Source: Saprospiraceae bacterium (GTDB lineage: Bacteria; Bacteroidota; Bacteroidia; Chitinophagales; Saprospiraceae). From it: 64,000 nt of DNA. Both the position numbers and the translations under genes were made by a program. This document shows, in pieces, positions 18,741-28,513 of the stretch. Where the stretch lies: positions 1 through 64,000 of the forward strand of contig JADJTQ010000014.1 in the NCBI GenBank assembly GCA_016711125.1. The letters run 5' to 3'. The notes under the pieces were generated by a model. It saw nothing but the letters and a program-made list of their open reading frames with translations, searched no databases and had not been told where the DNA came from. Each line of letters begins with the position of its first letter. Position 1 is the stretch's first letter.

Positions 18741-20405
18741 ATGGTAATTGGTAAGACTTTAAAGAAAATTGATCCAACCACCCTTCAGATTTGGAAAGAC
18801 CTTGGCCAGGAGGCAGAGAAGCAAACAGGTCAATCTTTAGTAGAGCAGTTTGCTAATGATCCTGACCGGGTAAATCGTTTTTCTCTGGATTTTAAGGAGA
18901 TGCATATTGACTACTCTAAGAATCGCATAGATGCAGCTGTGATGGAAGGATTATTCCAATTGGCGGCTGAAACTAAGTTGCAGGATGGCATCAGTAAAAT
19001 GTTTGCCGGTCACGAAATTAATGAAACTGAGGGTCGCGCTGTGCTGCACGTGGCGTTGCGGGCTCCCAGATCCGCTAATATGAATATTGAGGGTCATAAT
19101 ATCATGCATGATGTACATGCAGTGCTGGATCAGATGGAGTCATTTGTAGATCGTCTCAATGATGGCTGGAAGGGATTTAGTGGCAAGAAAATTACGGACG
19201 TTGTCAATATTGGAATCGGAGGCTCTGATCTGGGTCCGGTTATGGTTGTCGAAGCACTGAGGCCCTATCAGGAAGAAGGGCGAAAAGTGCATTTTGTTTC
19301 TAATATTGATGGGTCGCATATAGCACAAACCCTGAAAGAGTTGGACCAGGAAACGACCCTTTTTATCATCGCTTCCAAAACATTCACCACGATCGAGACG
19401 ATGACTAACGCTCATACAGCTCGCAGCTGGTTTTTGGAAAAGGGTGAAGAGGCAGATATCCGAAAACACTTTGTTGCGGTGTCAACCAACATCGATGCGG
19501 TAGAAAGCTTTGGTATTGATTCTAATAATGCATTTGAATTTTGGGATTGGGTAGGAGGTCGATATTCTTTGTCATCGGCCATTGGGTTAAGTATCATGGT
19601 GGCGGTGGGTTCTCATTATTTTCGCGAGATGCTCGACGGTATGAACGCGATGGATGAGCATTTCCGATCAGCTGAAATGGAGAATAATATGCCGGTGATT
19701 TTGGCCCTATTGGGCATCTGGTATGCCAATTTTATGGATGCATCATCAGAAGCTGTTTTACCTTACGATCAAAATTTGCAGTATCTCGCCACTTACCTCC
19801 AACAAGCCAGTATGGAAAGTAATGGTAAAATGATAGACAGGGCAGGCAAGCCGGTCACTTACCAAACCGGATCAATCCTCTGGGGTGGCGCTGGCACCAA
19901 TAGTCAGCATTCTTTTTTTCAATTGCTGCATCAGGGCACCCATCTGATACCGTGCGATTTTATTATTGCTGCCAATCCTACACATACGTTGACCCACCAT
20001 CATGATCTGTTGGTTGCCAATGTTCTGGCCCAATGCGAAGCACTTATGCGTGGAAAATCGGAGGCTGTGGTCAAACAAGAATTGGAATTGGCCGGATTGC
20101 CACCTGAAAAAATAGAACAGCTTGCTTCCTTCAAGGTGTTTGACGGTAACCGACCAAGTACGATGATCATGATCAAAAAACTCACGCCGTTCAACCTGGG
20201 AATGCTCATCGCTCTTTATGAACATAAAATCTTTGTCCAGGGATATATTTGGAATATTTTCAGCTTTGATCAATTTGGAGTTGAGCTGGGAAAACAGCTG
20301 GCAAAAGCGATTGAACCGGAAATTAAGGAAGCCTCAAAACCAGACAGACATGACGGATCTACCAATAGTCTATTGACGAAATTCAAATCCTGGAAGGAAT
20401 ACTGA
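18741..20405 (+). CDS. pgi: Glucose-6-phosphate isomerase
   Basis: This cytoplasmic enzyme interconverts glucose 6-phosphate and fructose 6-phosphate. The start at 18741 gives 554 residues, the usual length for the bacterial enzyme; the open frame reaches further up but without conserved sequence. Motifs are NIGIGGSDLGP (phosphate-binding region), SKTFTTIETMTNA, WDWVGGRYSLSSAIG and QHSFFQLLHQGTHLIPCDF. The segment that often reads WGEPGTNGQH reads WGGAGTNSQH here, so the Glu at that position is replaced by Gly; I believe similar variants exist in other bacterial Pgi. It is followed by manA on the same strand, consistent with a fructose 6-phosphate / mannose 6-phosphate unit. Confidence 0.95.
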   Translation: MVIGKTLKKIDPTTLQIWKDLGQEAEKQTGQSLVEQFANDPDRVNRFSLDFKEMHIDYSKNRIDAAVMEGLFQLAAETKLQDGISKMFAGHEINETEGRAVLHVALRAPRSANMNIEGHNIMHDVHAVLDQMESFVDRLNDGWKGFSGKKITDVVNIGIGGSDLGPVMVVEALRPYQEEGRKVHFVSNIDGSHIAQTLKELDQETTLFIIASKTFTTIETMTNAHTARSWFLEKGEEADIRKHFVAVSTNIDAVESFGIDSNNAFEFWDWVGGRYSLSSAIGLSIMVAVGSHYFREMLDGMNAMDEHFRSAEMENNMPVILALLGIWYANFMDASSEAVLPYDQNLQYLATYLQQASMESNGKMIDRAGKPVTYQTGSILWGGAGTNSQHSFFQLLHQGTHLIPCDFIIAANPTHTLTHHHDLLVANVLAQCEALMRGKSEAVVKQELELAGLPPEKIEQLASFKVFDGNRPSTMIMIKKLTPFNLGMLIALYEHKIFVQGYIWNIFSFDQFGVELGKQLAKAIEPEIKEASKPDRHDGSTNSLLTKFKSWKEY

Positions 20406-20459
20406 AACTAATTTCTGATTGTTGATTTCTGATTCAGATTTGAGGTCAAAAAAAATTCG

Positions 20460-21599
20460 ATGAAAAAAATAGAAGGGGTGATCAAACACTATGATTGGGG
20501 AGGTCTGGACTATCTGCCTGAATTATTAAATCTCAAGAAAACAGGTCAACCCTTTGGCGAGTATTGGTTAGGCACTCATCCTGATGGTACCGCCACCATC
20601 CGCGATTCTCAGATACCTTTGGATAAATATTTAGGTAAGTCATTGCCATTTCTTTTAAAGATCCTGGACGTCCGAAATATGCTGAGTATTCAGGTGCATC
20701 CGGATAAACTGTCGGCTAAAAATGGATATGCGGAAGAAGAAAGATCCGGAAAACCCCAAGATGCTTTTGATCGTGTATTTAAAGACGATAATCACAAGCC
20801 TGAGTTAATGGTTGCTCTTTCTGAATTTTGGCTGGTACAGGGTTTTAAAACGGATCGTGAAATTATTGAAACACTACACCAAAATCCTGAATTAAAACCT
20901 TTGGAGGATTATTTTAGTAAGCATGGTCTTCAAAAAACCTATTCCTATTTAATGAAAATGCCTCAGCCAGAGGTCAATGCCATGCTCAAACCATTAGGCG
21001 ATCGGATCAAACCTCGTTATGAGCAGAGTCAATTAAAAAAGGACGATATCAACTTTTGGGCTGCAAGGGCTTACTTTACTTTCAATCGAAAAGGCATTTG
21101 TGATCGTGGCATTTTTTCGTTGTATTTGATGAATTTAGTCAGACTGAATGAAGGCGAGGGCATATTTCAGGAGCCAGGGGTATTGCATGCTTACCTGGAA
21201 GGACAAAATATTGAGTGCATGGCGACCTCCGACAATGTGGTGCGAGGTGGTCTGACGACGAAACATATCGATACTGAACAATTGATAAAAATGGTGCGAT
21301 TTGAAAGCGTTTCACCAAAAGTAATTAAACCACAAAAAATTAGTAATAATCAACTGGAGTACCCGGTACCTTCCTCAGAGTTTAGATTAAAAAAGATTAT
21401 TACTTCCGGGCCGATAAAACTCGGTCACAAGGGTCTCATAATCAATCTGGGACCAACAGCATATATTCGCACAGATGGTAGTAATCTTCATCTCAATCAT
21501 GGCGAAGCTGCATTGGTTGATACGTTGGGCACCATGCAAACGATGGCCAATGCCACCAATGAACAAAAGGTGAATCTTTTTTTTGCCTACAGTCCCTGA
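20460..21599 (+). CDS. manA: Mannose-6-phosphate isomerase, class I
   Basis: This zinc enzyme of the cupin fold converts fructose 6-phosphate to mannose 6-phosphate, feeding mannose-containing glycans. The 379-residue protein carries the metal-site motifs SIQVHPDKLSAKNGY and DNHKPELMVALSEFW, and the signature FQEPGVLHAYLEGQNIE. It begins 54 bases after pgi, in the same direction, so co-transcription is likely. The frame is intact and of normal length for the class I enzyme. Confidence 0.92.
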   Translation: MKKIEGVIKHYDWGGLDYLPELLNLKKTGQPFGEYWLGTHPDGTATIRDSQIPLDKYLGKSLPFLLKILDVRNMLSIQVHPDKLSAKNGYAEEERSGKPQDAFDRVFKDDNHKPELMVALSEFWLVQGFKTDREIIETLHQNPELKPLEDYFSKHGLQKTYSYLMKMPQPEVNAMLKPLGDRIKPRYEQSQLKKDDINFWAARAYFTFNRKGICDRGIFSLYLMNLVRLNEGEGIFQEPGVLHAYLEGQNIECMATSDNVVRGGLTTKHIDTEQLIKMVRFESVSPKVIKPQKISNNQLEYPVPSSEFRLKKIITSGPIKLGHKGLIINLGPTAYIRTDGSNLHLNHGEAALVDTLGTMQTMANATNEQKVNLFFAYSP

Positions 21600-21660
21600 C
21601 AGTACCACTGATGAATTAAGCACTGTGGAATATTAGAATCCATTAAATGCAACAAAGATC

Positions 21661-22065
21661 TCACCAGATAATGACCAGGCCATCTTTACCATAGTCTTTC
21701 AGTTTTACGTCTTTGGAGATCAAAGGCAGTGCATGATTGATGGCTTGCCAGACGATAAGCCGATCAAACGGATCTTTGTGAAATGTCAATGGTAACTGAT
21801 AGAATGTGGCGATAATTTGTGGATCGAGGTTGAGGATATCGATATTCAAATTATAGATGCCTGATAAAAGGTCCTGAGGAGTACCGCCTCTCAATTGAAG
21901 TTTACCGAGTGCATATTTTAGCGATATTTCCCACAAGGAGATTACACTTACAAAGATCTTGTTTTCGGGATTTGAGAGTACTTCAATTGCTTTTTTACTT
22001 AATAGTTTACTATCAAGCAGTGTCCAAATTAAAGTATGAGTATCAATAAGATATTGCTTCATCAC
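21661..22065 (-). CDS. PIN-domain toxin (VapC/FitB-like)
   Basis: This 134-residue protein has the PIN-domain layout: LIDTHTLIWTLLD near the N-terminus with the first catalytic Asp, VSLWEISLKYALGKL with the Glu, and HKDPFDRLIVWQA with further Asp residues. PIN toxins are Mg-dependent ribonucleases. Its start overlaps the end of the antitoxin gene by 23 bases, the usual arrangement of a type II toxin-antitoxin operon. The RNA target cannot be told from sequence. Confidence 0.88.
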   Translation of the reverse strand: MMKQYLIDTHTLIWTLLDSKLLSKKAIEVLSNPENKIFVSVISLWEISLKYALGKLQLRGGTPQDLLSGIYNLNIDILNLDPQIIATFYQLPLTFHKDPFDRLIVWQAINHALPLISKDVKLKDYGKDGLVIIW

Positions 22066-22297
22066 TAATCATTTCTTCATTAGTGATTATCCAATTTTTC
22101 ATTTCATATTGGATTCTATCTTCTAATATCCCAATTTTTCTCTTCGGTCTTGGAAGGTTTGGTTCTTTTTTTGAACTAAAGTATCCGATGATTTTTTTTG
22201 ATTTACCAAAAGTGACTTCAATGGTTTCACCCTTCTCTATCCAGTCTATTACCTCTGAGAATCTGGTCTTGAATTCGCCAACACTCAATGTCTTCAT
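22043..22297 (-). CDS. Phd/YefM-type antitoxin
   Basis: This 84-residue protein begins MKTLSVGEFKTRFSEVIDWI, which is the Phd/YefM DNA-binding fold, followed by the strand EVTFGKSKKIIGYF. The polar C-terminal half would bind the PIN toxin. As first gene of the operon it probably represses its own promoter, as is general in this family. Confidence 0.85.
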   Translation of the reverse strand: MKTLSVGEFKTRFSEVIDWIEKGETIEVTFGKSKKIIGYFSSKKEPNLPRPKRKIGILEDRIQYEMKNWIITNEEMISDEAISY

Positions 22298-22379
22298 ACT
22301 GCAAATTTATGCAATTCTTGTCAAGTTGTCAAGAACCGTCGGGCTAGAATACTCTAAGTGTACAATTATAAGATTGTAC

Positions 22380-24668
22380 TCAGACTATCTCTGCCCCCAA
22401 CAAATGATCCGGAATGCCAAATCCATCTACGATCAAATGGCACTGATCGCGCACCTGACTACAAAGCCTGTCAACCGTATGCCGGATCGCTTTGGTTTTG
22501 ACATATTCCAGATAATCTTGCTCCAGATACCAACCTTTATTTTGTTCGATCGTTTCTAGTGCAAATAATTGGTACAATGTGGTCAAAGTATCTTTTTCGA
22601 GACTATTATCAATCTGATTTAGTCGATTCTGAAATTGCTCCAAAATGATCATCTCCACATAGGCTTTGGCCAGTTCGATCATATGTGTTTGGGATCTTAA
22701 AAATACATCGTACGGTGTGATCCTTTTTTTAAACATTTCTCGCATACGACTACCTAATGAATAGAGTAGCTTACGCTGACGGAACTGAAATGCATGGCGG
22801 TGAAACCCAGGATCCAACAAATGATCGACATCAGTTTTACGCTTATAAACCGGATTGATCGATAAAAAGGAATCGCTCACCTGGTTGGCCAAATACCGAA
22901 TGGCACCCATGAAACCGGCGTCATTAAACTCTTGTTTGAAACTAGACAGCAATCCTTTGGCAACGAGCTGCATGAGTACGGTATTATCGCCCTCAAAAGT
23001 TGCGAAAATATCAGCATCAGCGCGCAAATCGGCGAGCCCGTTTTCTGATAAATATCCTTTACCACCACAGGCTTCGCGGCACTCCTGGATGGTCTCGTTG
23101 GCAAACCAGGTGGTATATGCTTTAATACCGGCAGCCTGAGTCTCAATGATCCGGAGGTCATCAGTTGAGGTATGTTGATATCGTGTCACTAAGTCTTGCA
23201 GGGCAAAGTCGGCGGCCAGAGCTCTGGCAAGACGGGGTAACAACCTCCTTTGATGCGAGGGATAGTCCATGATCAGCATTTCCTGCTTAGCATGATCAGG
23301 CCCAAATTGCCTCCGTTTAATGGCGTATTTTACGGCAATGACCAACGCCGATTTTGCCGCACTTAAGGCACCTTTAGCTACACAGATACGTCCGGCTACC
23401 AGGGTGCCAAGCATGGTAAAAAAACGTTTGGACGGATTTGGGATTTCGCTCTCATAGCGACCGAGCAGGGTGATATTGCCAAAGCGATTCAGGAGATTCT
23501 CGCGAGGTACTTTTACATGATCAAACCAAATACGGCCATTATCAACCCCGTTGAGACCCATTTTATATCCATTGTCTTCAACCCGGATACCAGATAGCAA
23601 CTCATTGTTTTCATCTCTCAATGGGACTAATATAGCATGGACACCTTGATTCGATCCCTGCACAATCAATTGAGCAAATACAGATGCTACCCGGGCATGT
23701 AAGGCATTGCCGATATATTCTTTCCCGGCCGCATTATGAGGGGTATGGACCACGAGCTGATGAGTATCAGCGTCATAAGTAGCGGTTGTCTCCAGATCTC
23801 TCACATTAGATCCATGACCGGTTTCGGTCATCGCAAAACATCCAAGAAGCTCTCCGTTTCCAATAGCTGTCAGATATTTGTCATGGTGTTTTTTGGTGCC
23901 CAGATGTTGAACGCTGCCGCCAAATAGACCAAATTGTACTCCAAACTTAACCGCCAGGCTCAAATCAAAATGTGATAGAACTTCAAAAACCGAAGCATAT
24001 TTAATGATATTGCCCTGGCCGCCATACTCGGTGGGGTACCCAAGCGCACCGTATCCGTGTGCTGCTAAAAGCTTCAGCCAATGGAGAATTTTTAACCGAT
24101 ACTGCTCCTTATCGCGGATGATTTTACGATCAAAGACCGGGTCAGAAAGCAATTTTTTGATTCTTAACTTATCCTCATAATTATCACCATCAATGATCCT
24201 TTGCAGGAGGTTGATATCCAGTATATTTTCTGGTGGTTTTTCCAGTGGGTCCGTCTGCAATGCTCTGAATTTGGCAGGAGGAGCAAAATTGATTTGCTTT
24301 TGTAAATCGGTCAGAGCTTCAGTGATAGCGGCCAGGTCAGACTGGGCAATGCTGGTGTTACCTCGTCTTGCCATGGCCAAACCCAGGTCGACAATGCTTT
24401 GGGTTTCATCGGGGTGGGTGTCTGAGCCAACATCTTTCATCAATGCCATCCATGATTTAAAAGTATTTTCGTCTGGCCATTGACTTGGGTCAATCCACTC
24501 TAATAGTTGCTGTTTTTCTTCAACATTTAGTTGTGGAAGCGATTGGATTTTTTCGCGGATGATTTTTGCTTCACTAGGGCTGAGTAAGCCATCGGCCCAG
24601 GCCACATAGATCATTGGAATAAAGCTCTTGAGAGCAGGTGTATAAAGTTCTTTCACGGTATTAGCCAT
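22380..24668 (-). CDS. Large acyl-CoA dehydrogenase / acyl-CoA oxidase-like flavoprotein
   Basis: This 762-residue FAD enzyme is expected to oxidise acyl-CoA at the alpha-beta bond in fatty-acid beta-oxidation. Residues 1-90 form a helical domain resembling the TerB fold (IYVAWADGLLSPSEAKIIREK). The acyl-CoA dehydrogenase core follows: LGYPTEYGGQGN, the flavin/substrate motif GCFAMTETGHGSNV, RFFTMLGTLVAGRI, and the oxidase-type motif ECREACGGKGYLSENGL with FEGDNTVLMQLVAKGLL. The C-terminal 200 residues are the helical extension seen in acyl-CoA oxidases. Whether electrons go to ETF or oxygen cannot be told. The frame is intact and the gene stands alone. Confidence 0.9.
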   Translation of the reverse strand: MANTVKELYTPALKSFIPMIYVAWADGLLSPSEAKIIREKIQSLPQLNVEEKQQLLEWIDPSQWPDENTFKSWMALMKDVGSDTHPDETQSIVDLGLAMARRGNTSIAQSDLAAITEALTDLQKQINFAPPAKFRALQTDPLEKPPENILDINLLQRIIDGDNYEDKLRIKKLLSDPVFDRKIIRDKEQYRLKILHWLKLLAAHGYGALGYPTEYGGQGNIIKYASVFEVLSHFDLSLAVKFGVQFGLFGGSVQHLGTKKHHDKYLTAIGNGELLGCFAMTETGHGSNVRDLETTATYDADTHQLVVHTPHNAAGKEYIGNALHARVASVFAQLIVQGSNQGVHAILVPLRDENNELLSGIRVEDNGYKMGLNGVDNGRIWFDHVKVPRENLLNRFGNITLLGRYESEIPNPSKRFFTMLGTLVAGRICVAKGALSAAKSALVIAVKYAIKRRQFGPDHAKQEMLIMDYPSHQRRLLPRLARALAADFALQDLVTRYQHTSTDDLRIIETQAAGIKAYTTWFANETIQECREACGGKGYLSENGLADLRADADIFATFEGDNTVLMQLVAKGLLSSFKQEFNDAGFMGAIRYLANQVSDSFLSINPVYKRKTDVDHLLDPGFHRHAFQFRQRKLLYSLGSRMREMFKKRITPYDVFLRSQTHMIELAKAYVEMIILEQFQNRLNQIDNSLEKDTLTTLYQLFALETIEQNKGWYLEQDYLEYVKTKAIRHTVDRLCSQVRDQCHLIVDGFGIPDHLLGAEIV

Positions 24669-24884
24669 GGGAGCGCTAGATTTTTATATAAAACACTGAC
24701 AGAAGATAGCCTAATTTATTTAACCAATCTTATGGAAAGTATGTTTTGCAGGGAATGTAATCCATCAGTCAAGATTTACTAATAAGTAACTTTTTCTGAG
24801 CTTGATAACCGGCTTAATCCGATTATTAGGTTGCTTGGATAAATTTTAGCAACTTTCGATTTTTAACCAAAGTTTTAGGAAGCC

Positions 24885-25628
24885 ATGGAAATGTTGAAAG
24901 ACCAGGTTTGTCTTGTTACCGGTGGTTCACGAGGTATCGGTGCTGGCATTGTGAAAAGATTGGTTGATCAGGGAGCTATCGTTTACTTCACCTATTTGAA
25001 GTCATCTGCCAGTGCCGAGGCATTGGCCGCTTCACTAACCGGGCCGGGCCGGACGATTGCCTTTCAATCGGACGCCTCCGATTTTGGACAGGCCCAACAA
25101 GCGATCGACAAAGTAGTTGCCGAAGCTGGTAAACTCGATGTCTTGGTCAATAATGCCGGAATTACTCAAGATACGTTGATGTTACGCATGACCGAACAAC
25201 AGTGGGACGATGTTATTCAGGCTAATTTAAAATCAGTTTTTAATCTAACGAAACATGCGCTCCGGCCCATGTTAAAAAGCCGATCTGGATCGATCATCAA
25301 TATGAGCTCGGTGGTGGGAGTTTTTGGCAACGCCGGACAAGCCAATTATGCGGCTTCCAAAGCTGGAATGATTGGCTTTACCAAATCGATTGCCAAGGAG
25401 GTTGGCTCGCGGAATATTCGATGCAACGCTATTGCTCCTGGTTATATCGAAACCGAAATGACTGGTAAACTCGATGATGCGGTGAAGGAAACTTTTCTGC
25501 AGAATATTCCCTTAAAACGTATGGGTACCGCTGAGGAAGTTGCTGATTTGGTTTTGTTTCTGGCATCGCCTATGTCAGCATATGTAACCGGCCAGGTGAT
25601 TAGTGTTTGTGGTGGATTAAACACGTAA
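24885..25628 (+). CDS. fabG: 3-oxoacyl-[acyl-carrier-protein] reductase
   Basis: This 247-residue NADPH-dependent short-chain dehydrogenase reduces 3-oxoacyl-ACP in fatty-acid synthesis. It shows the cofactor motif GGSRGIGAG, NNAGITQD with the family-typical TQD, the catalytic Ser in NMSSVVG, YAASKAG with Tyr and Lys, and APGYIETEMT. No other fab gene is adjacent, so a role in another pathway is possible, but the sequence fits FabG throughout. Confidence 0.9.
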   Translation: MEMLKDQVCLVTGGSRGIGAGIVKRLVDQGAIVYFTYLKSSASAEALAASLTGPGRTIAFQSDASDFGQAQQAIDKVVAEAGKLDVLVNNAGITQDTLMLRMTEQQWDDVIQANLKSVFNLTKHALRPMLKSRSGSIINMSSVVGVFGNAGQANYAASKAGMIGFTKSIAKEVGSRNIRCNAIAPGYIETEMTGKLDDAVKETFLQNIPLKRMGTAEEVADLVLFLASPMSAYVTGQVISVCGGLNT

Positions 25629-25756
25629 TTTGGGAAAGTTAAGTTCAATAATTAGATGTTTTTGGAAAAAAGCGAATATTTGAATTAAGGAACAGTTAAT
25701 TTTAATTCTCCAATAAGTAACGAACAGAAATGTAGTTTTCATCACCTCCGGTGGGG

Positions 25757-25780
25757 CAAACTTTTTACAGAAAAAGTTTG
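25757..25780. repeat. Perfect 10-bp hairpin
   Basis: CAAACTTTTT and AAAAAGTTTG form a perfect 10-bp stem around ACAG, 129 bases after the fabG stop. A CACC/GGTG mini-stem sits just before it. There is no T tract after the stem, so it is not a classical terminator. Confidence 0.45.
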
Positions 25781-25830
25781 ACAAAACTGCCATCTGCACG
25801 TTTGGTCGGTCATTCTAAGTCCTCTTCGCG

Positions 25831-25937
25831 ACAGCCAATAAACTCGCTTTTTACGTCCCGTGCCTTTATCTAGGCTATGGGTTACTCAGGTCAGATCGCT
25901 GGCCGAGTTGTCGTTCAGCTCATACACTATTGGCTGT
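25831..25937. repeat. Nested long-range stem, possible structured RNA
   Basis: ACAGCCAATA (25831-25840) pairs with TATTGGCTGT (25928-25937). The next six bases, AACTCG (25841-25846), pair with CGAGTT (25904-25909). A continuous 16-base left arm is thus matched in two blocks on the right with an 18-base bulge between them. A short GCCT/AGGC pair lies inside. Confidence 0.4.
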
Positions 25938-25992
25938 TTTCGCTCCAATGGACTTGAATGACGCTCGATCAAAAATGCTAAGATGGAATTCG

Positions 25993-26012
25993 AGCCCTTT
26001 AAAGAAAGGGCT
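25993..26012. repeat. Perfect 8-bp hairpin
   Basis: AGCCCTTT and AAAGGGCT form a perfect stem with a four-base loop (AAAG). It is the third hairpin of the gene-free region after fabG. Confidence 0.35.
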
Positions 26013-26288
26013 GTATAAGTCTTCGCTATTAATATCTGTCCTTAGATCCTTCACAATAGTACTTTGCATCAAAAAAAGTATTTCAACAGACTCCATTGCC
26101 ACGGGGTTCGGTTCGGCTGTTCGTACCTTATTTGCTCGGTCTCTGGTGTAGATGCACCACCTACCGTTTTACAAGATAATATCCCAAGCAGTTGATTTTC
26201 TGTCGATAATTAGTTTTTCAATATCCTCTTCGAGATATTTACAGTTATAAAAATTTGATTTCAAAAGTTTTCGTCCTATGATCATTCA

Positions 26289-27553
26289 ATGATTGCACTG
26301 AATAAAAAATATACTTGGCTTGTCATCCTAACCTTTGGGGCTTTAATGATTGCCTGTCAGCGACCGCTACCATTGCGCATTACGGCACTCAACCAGCTAC
26401 ACCAGCAAAAAGTATCTGAAGAAAAAACCCCGGTCGCCAACTGTAATGATGTTTCTGCATATTGGCCTGATACCGATCATCTTGATCATACACCGATTAA
26501 ATATTTGCGGGTCAATTTTCATTTCATGAATTCGGCTGACAGCAGCAAAAATTACCAGGGTGCCCGAGCTCGCCGTTATGCCCGGCAACTAATCCAGGAA
26601 GCAACCAAGGCACTGGAAGCCAACCAACAGATGTATTTGCCTCAGGGCAATGATACCCCGGTTTTGCCCGTGCGATATCGCTATGCGATAACTTCGTCCG
26701 AAGGGTTTGAACGTGACAGCGGAATTTATTGTCATTATGATGATGACCTGTTTTGGTTTGTGAGCAGAGGCAAAAACCGAAACAACTATGATCGCGATGT
26801 CATTCAGGACTATGGTATTGGACTGGATTCGATTATTAATTTATTCATCATGCCTCATCATCCGGACAGCATCTTATCAAAGACCTACAGCGTGACTTCA
26901 TCGGGTATTGCATTAGGTTCGGGTGTCAAATTATCAGGCATATTCGAAACCCGAAAAGAACCTTGGGAATTTAAGGGTTTGATTAATCACGAGATTGGTC
27001 ATGTGCTGGGCTTGCGGCATAGTTGGAACACCAATGACGGTTGTGATGACACTCCAAAAAATCCTAATTGCTGGAATGTCGATCTCCCACCACCTTGTGA
27101 TACAACGGCTTCTAACAATTTCATGGATTACAATGCCAGTCAAAATGCCTGGTCGCCTTGCCAGATTGGTAAAATACATCAGGCCATGAGTAGGGAAGGC
27201 AGTTTGCCCCGAAAAATGTTGATTCCGACTTGGTGTACTTTTGACTCCACCAAGACCATAATCATTCGCGATACCGTTTCTTGGACCGGTGCCAAAGATT
27301 TGGAAGGACATTTGATCATAGCCGATGGAGGAGTCCTTGAAGTTCACTGCCGGCTCTCCATCCCCCGGCAGGGCAGATCACCGTACAAGATGGAGGCAAA
27401 CTGATCTTGCATAGTGCCAGAATCCATAATGCCTGTGGTCAGAATTGGAGAGGGATTCAAGTGCACATGGCCAAAAAGAATCCCGGCGAGGTGGTCTATT
27501 TTGGTGAGTGTAGCATTGAGAATGTGGAGCAAGGTGTTTTGGGGTCGGATTAA
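26289..27553 (+). CDS. Zinc metalloprotease lipoprotein (HEXXHXXGXXH type), frameshifted near its end
   Basis: This is a secreted lipoprotein: a signal peptide ends in a lipobox (ALMIAC, Cys at residue 23). The zinc-binding motif HEIGHVLGLRH near residue 237 and the downstream NFMDYN are typical of M43/metzincin-like proteases, the latter resembling the Met-turn region. The main frame stops at 27404, but the protein continues in another frame as ITVQDGGKLILHSARI, then WRGIQVHMAKKN, up to a stop at 27551-27553. This is a beta-helix-like segment starting right after the shift near 27371 (GGG where GGGG would keep the frame). Related proteins often carry a longer C-terminal region, so the 3-prime end may be truncated as well. 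Confidence 0.7.
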
Positions 27554-28009
27554 TGATCTTTCAGGATATCGTGGTTCAGGATATGGTATCTAGTAAGGTT
27601 TCTGGATGGTTACTTTCAGAGAAGAAGGGAGCTAACTAGGCATGATGTTGATTTAATCGTGATCCTACCTTGGAGGCATATAGAGGTCCTATCCACTGAC
27701 TCTTCCTAGTTTACGTTTATAAATGCTTATATACGTTTGCGGTCGGTTTGTGATCTGGATATCAACCGGCAGGCAGCTGTTTGAGCCGTACGAAGACAAA
27801 ACTATCATGGCAATTTGTATATTGGAATTCGAGTTTAACATCCTGGATTCTGGCTGTAGATATAGGAGATATAGCAGGAAATAGAGAAGGCGGATTCCGG
27901 GTACACAGATGTTGTGCGTCATGTAGAACGACAACTCTAATTTGAGAAATAGAAAAACGGGAAAGCCGAAAACCGAACAAAGTAGGCACTTATATAACCA
28001 ACCATTATT
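27554..28009. other. Intergenic stretch, no gene recognised
   Basis: These 456 bases separate the protease gene from the DUF4440 gene. Translations give no recognisable protein, and only weak inverted repeats are visible (for example GTTGT and ACAAC near 27912-27934). It may contain the decayed 3-prime part of the protease gene. Confidence 0.35.
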
Positions 28010-28513
28010 ATGAAAAAAACATCAGGACTATTAAAACAAATGACTGTACTATTTACAGTTTGCATTTTTGTATTTGGATTTCAGAGCTGTAATGAAAAGC
28101 AGAAAGAAAAAGAAGATACAGTTGCTGAATTTAATTTAACAATTGCCAAGGCTGAAATTGTAGAAGCCAACAAGAATTTTATGGCATTGGTAGCAGCAGG
28201 CGATTCTGTAGGTTTAGCAAATTCCTATACTAAAGATGCAAAATTCATGAGTGCTGGAGCACCATCAGTCGTAGGAAGAGCAAACATTCAAACAGCTATG
28301 TCAAACATTGTTAAATCAGGAATAACAAAAGTTGATTTACGGCTCGAAAATGTTTACGGAACAGAAGATTTAATTGCAGAAGAAGGCGAATTAACTCTTT
28401 TCGTTGGCGATGAATCTGTTGCTGAAGAAAAATACATTGTCCTTTGGAAAAAAGAAGATGGCAAATGGAAGTTATTCAGAGATATTTTCAACTCAAATTT
28501 ACCGACCGAATAG
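28010..28513 (+). CDS. DUF4440 / SnoaL-like lipoprotein
   Basis: This 167-residue protein has a lipoprotein signal (FGFQSC, Cys at about residue 27) and then an NTF2-like DUF4440 fold: IVEANKNFMALVAAGDSVG, YTKDAKFMSAGAPSVVGR and YIVLWKKEDGKWKLFRDIF. Members of this fold bind small ligands or act as minor enzymes, and no specific function can be assigned. The gene is clearly more A/T-rich than the protease gene before it and is followed by two more small AT-rich genes in the same direction. Confidence 0.8.
   Translation: MKKTSGLLKQMTVLFTVCIFVFGFQSCNEKQKEKEDTVAEFNLTIAKAEIVEANKNFMALVAAGDSVGLANSYTKDAKFMSAGAPSVVGRANIQTAMSNIVKSGITKVDLRLENVYGTEDLIAEEGELTLFVGDESVAEEKYIVLWKKEDGKWKLFRDIFNSNLPTE

Larger units (their letters stand above)
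25629..26288. other. 660-base gene-free region with several hairpins
   Basis: No reading frame here resembles a known protein. The stretch is unusual in containing several perfect stems, which are listed as separate repeats: 25757-25780, 25831-25937 and 25993-26012. The base composition between 25800 and 26160 is more GC-rich than in other gaps nearby. It may be a remnant of a mobile element or encode a noncoding RNA. Confidence 0.4.

Noticed and set aside
19140..19469. Minus-strand frames inside pgi
   Set aside because: They are shadows of a long conserved gene in the opposite frame.
25920..26102. A 60-codon minus-strand frame in the gap after fabG
   Set aside because: There is no start context, no signal or membrane segment and no known similarity. 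It overlaps a perfect hairpin at 25993-26012.
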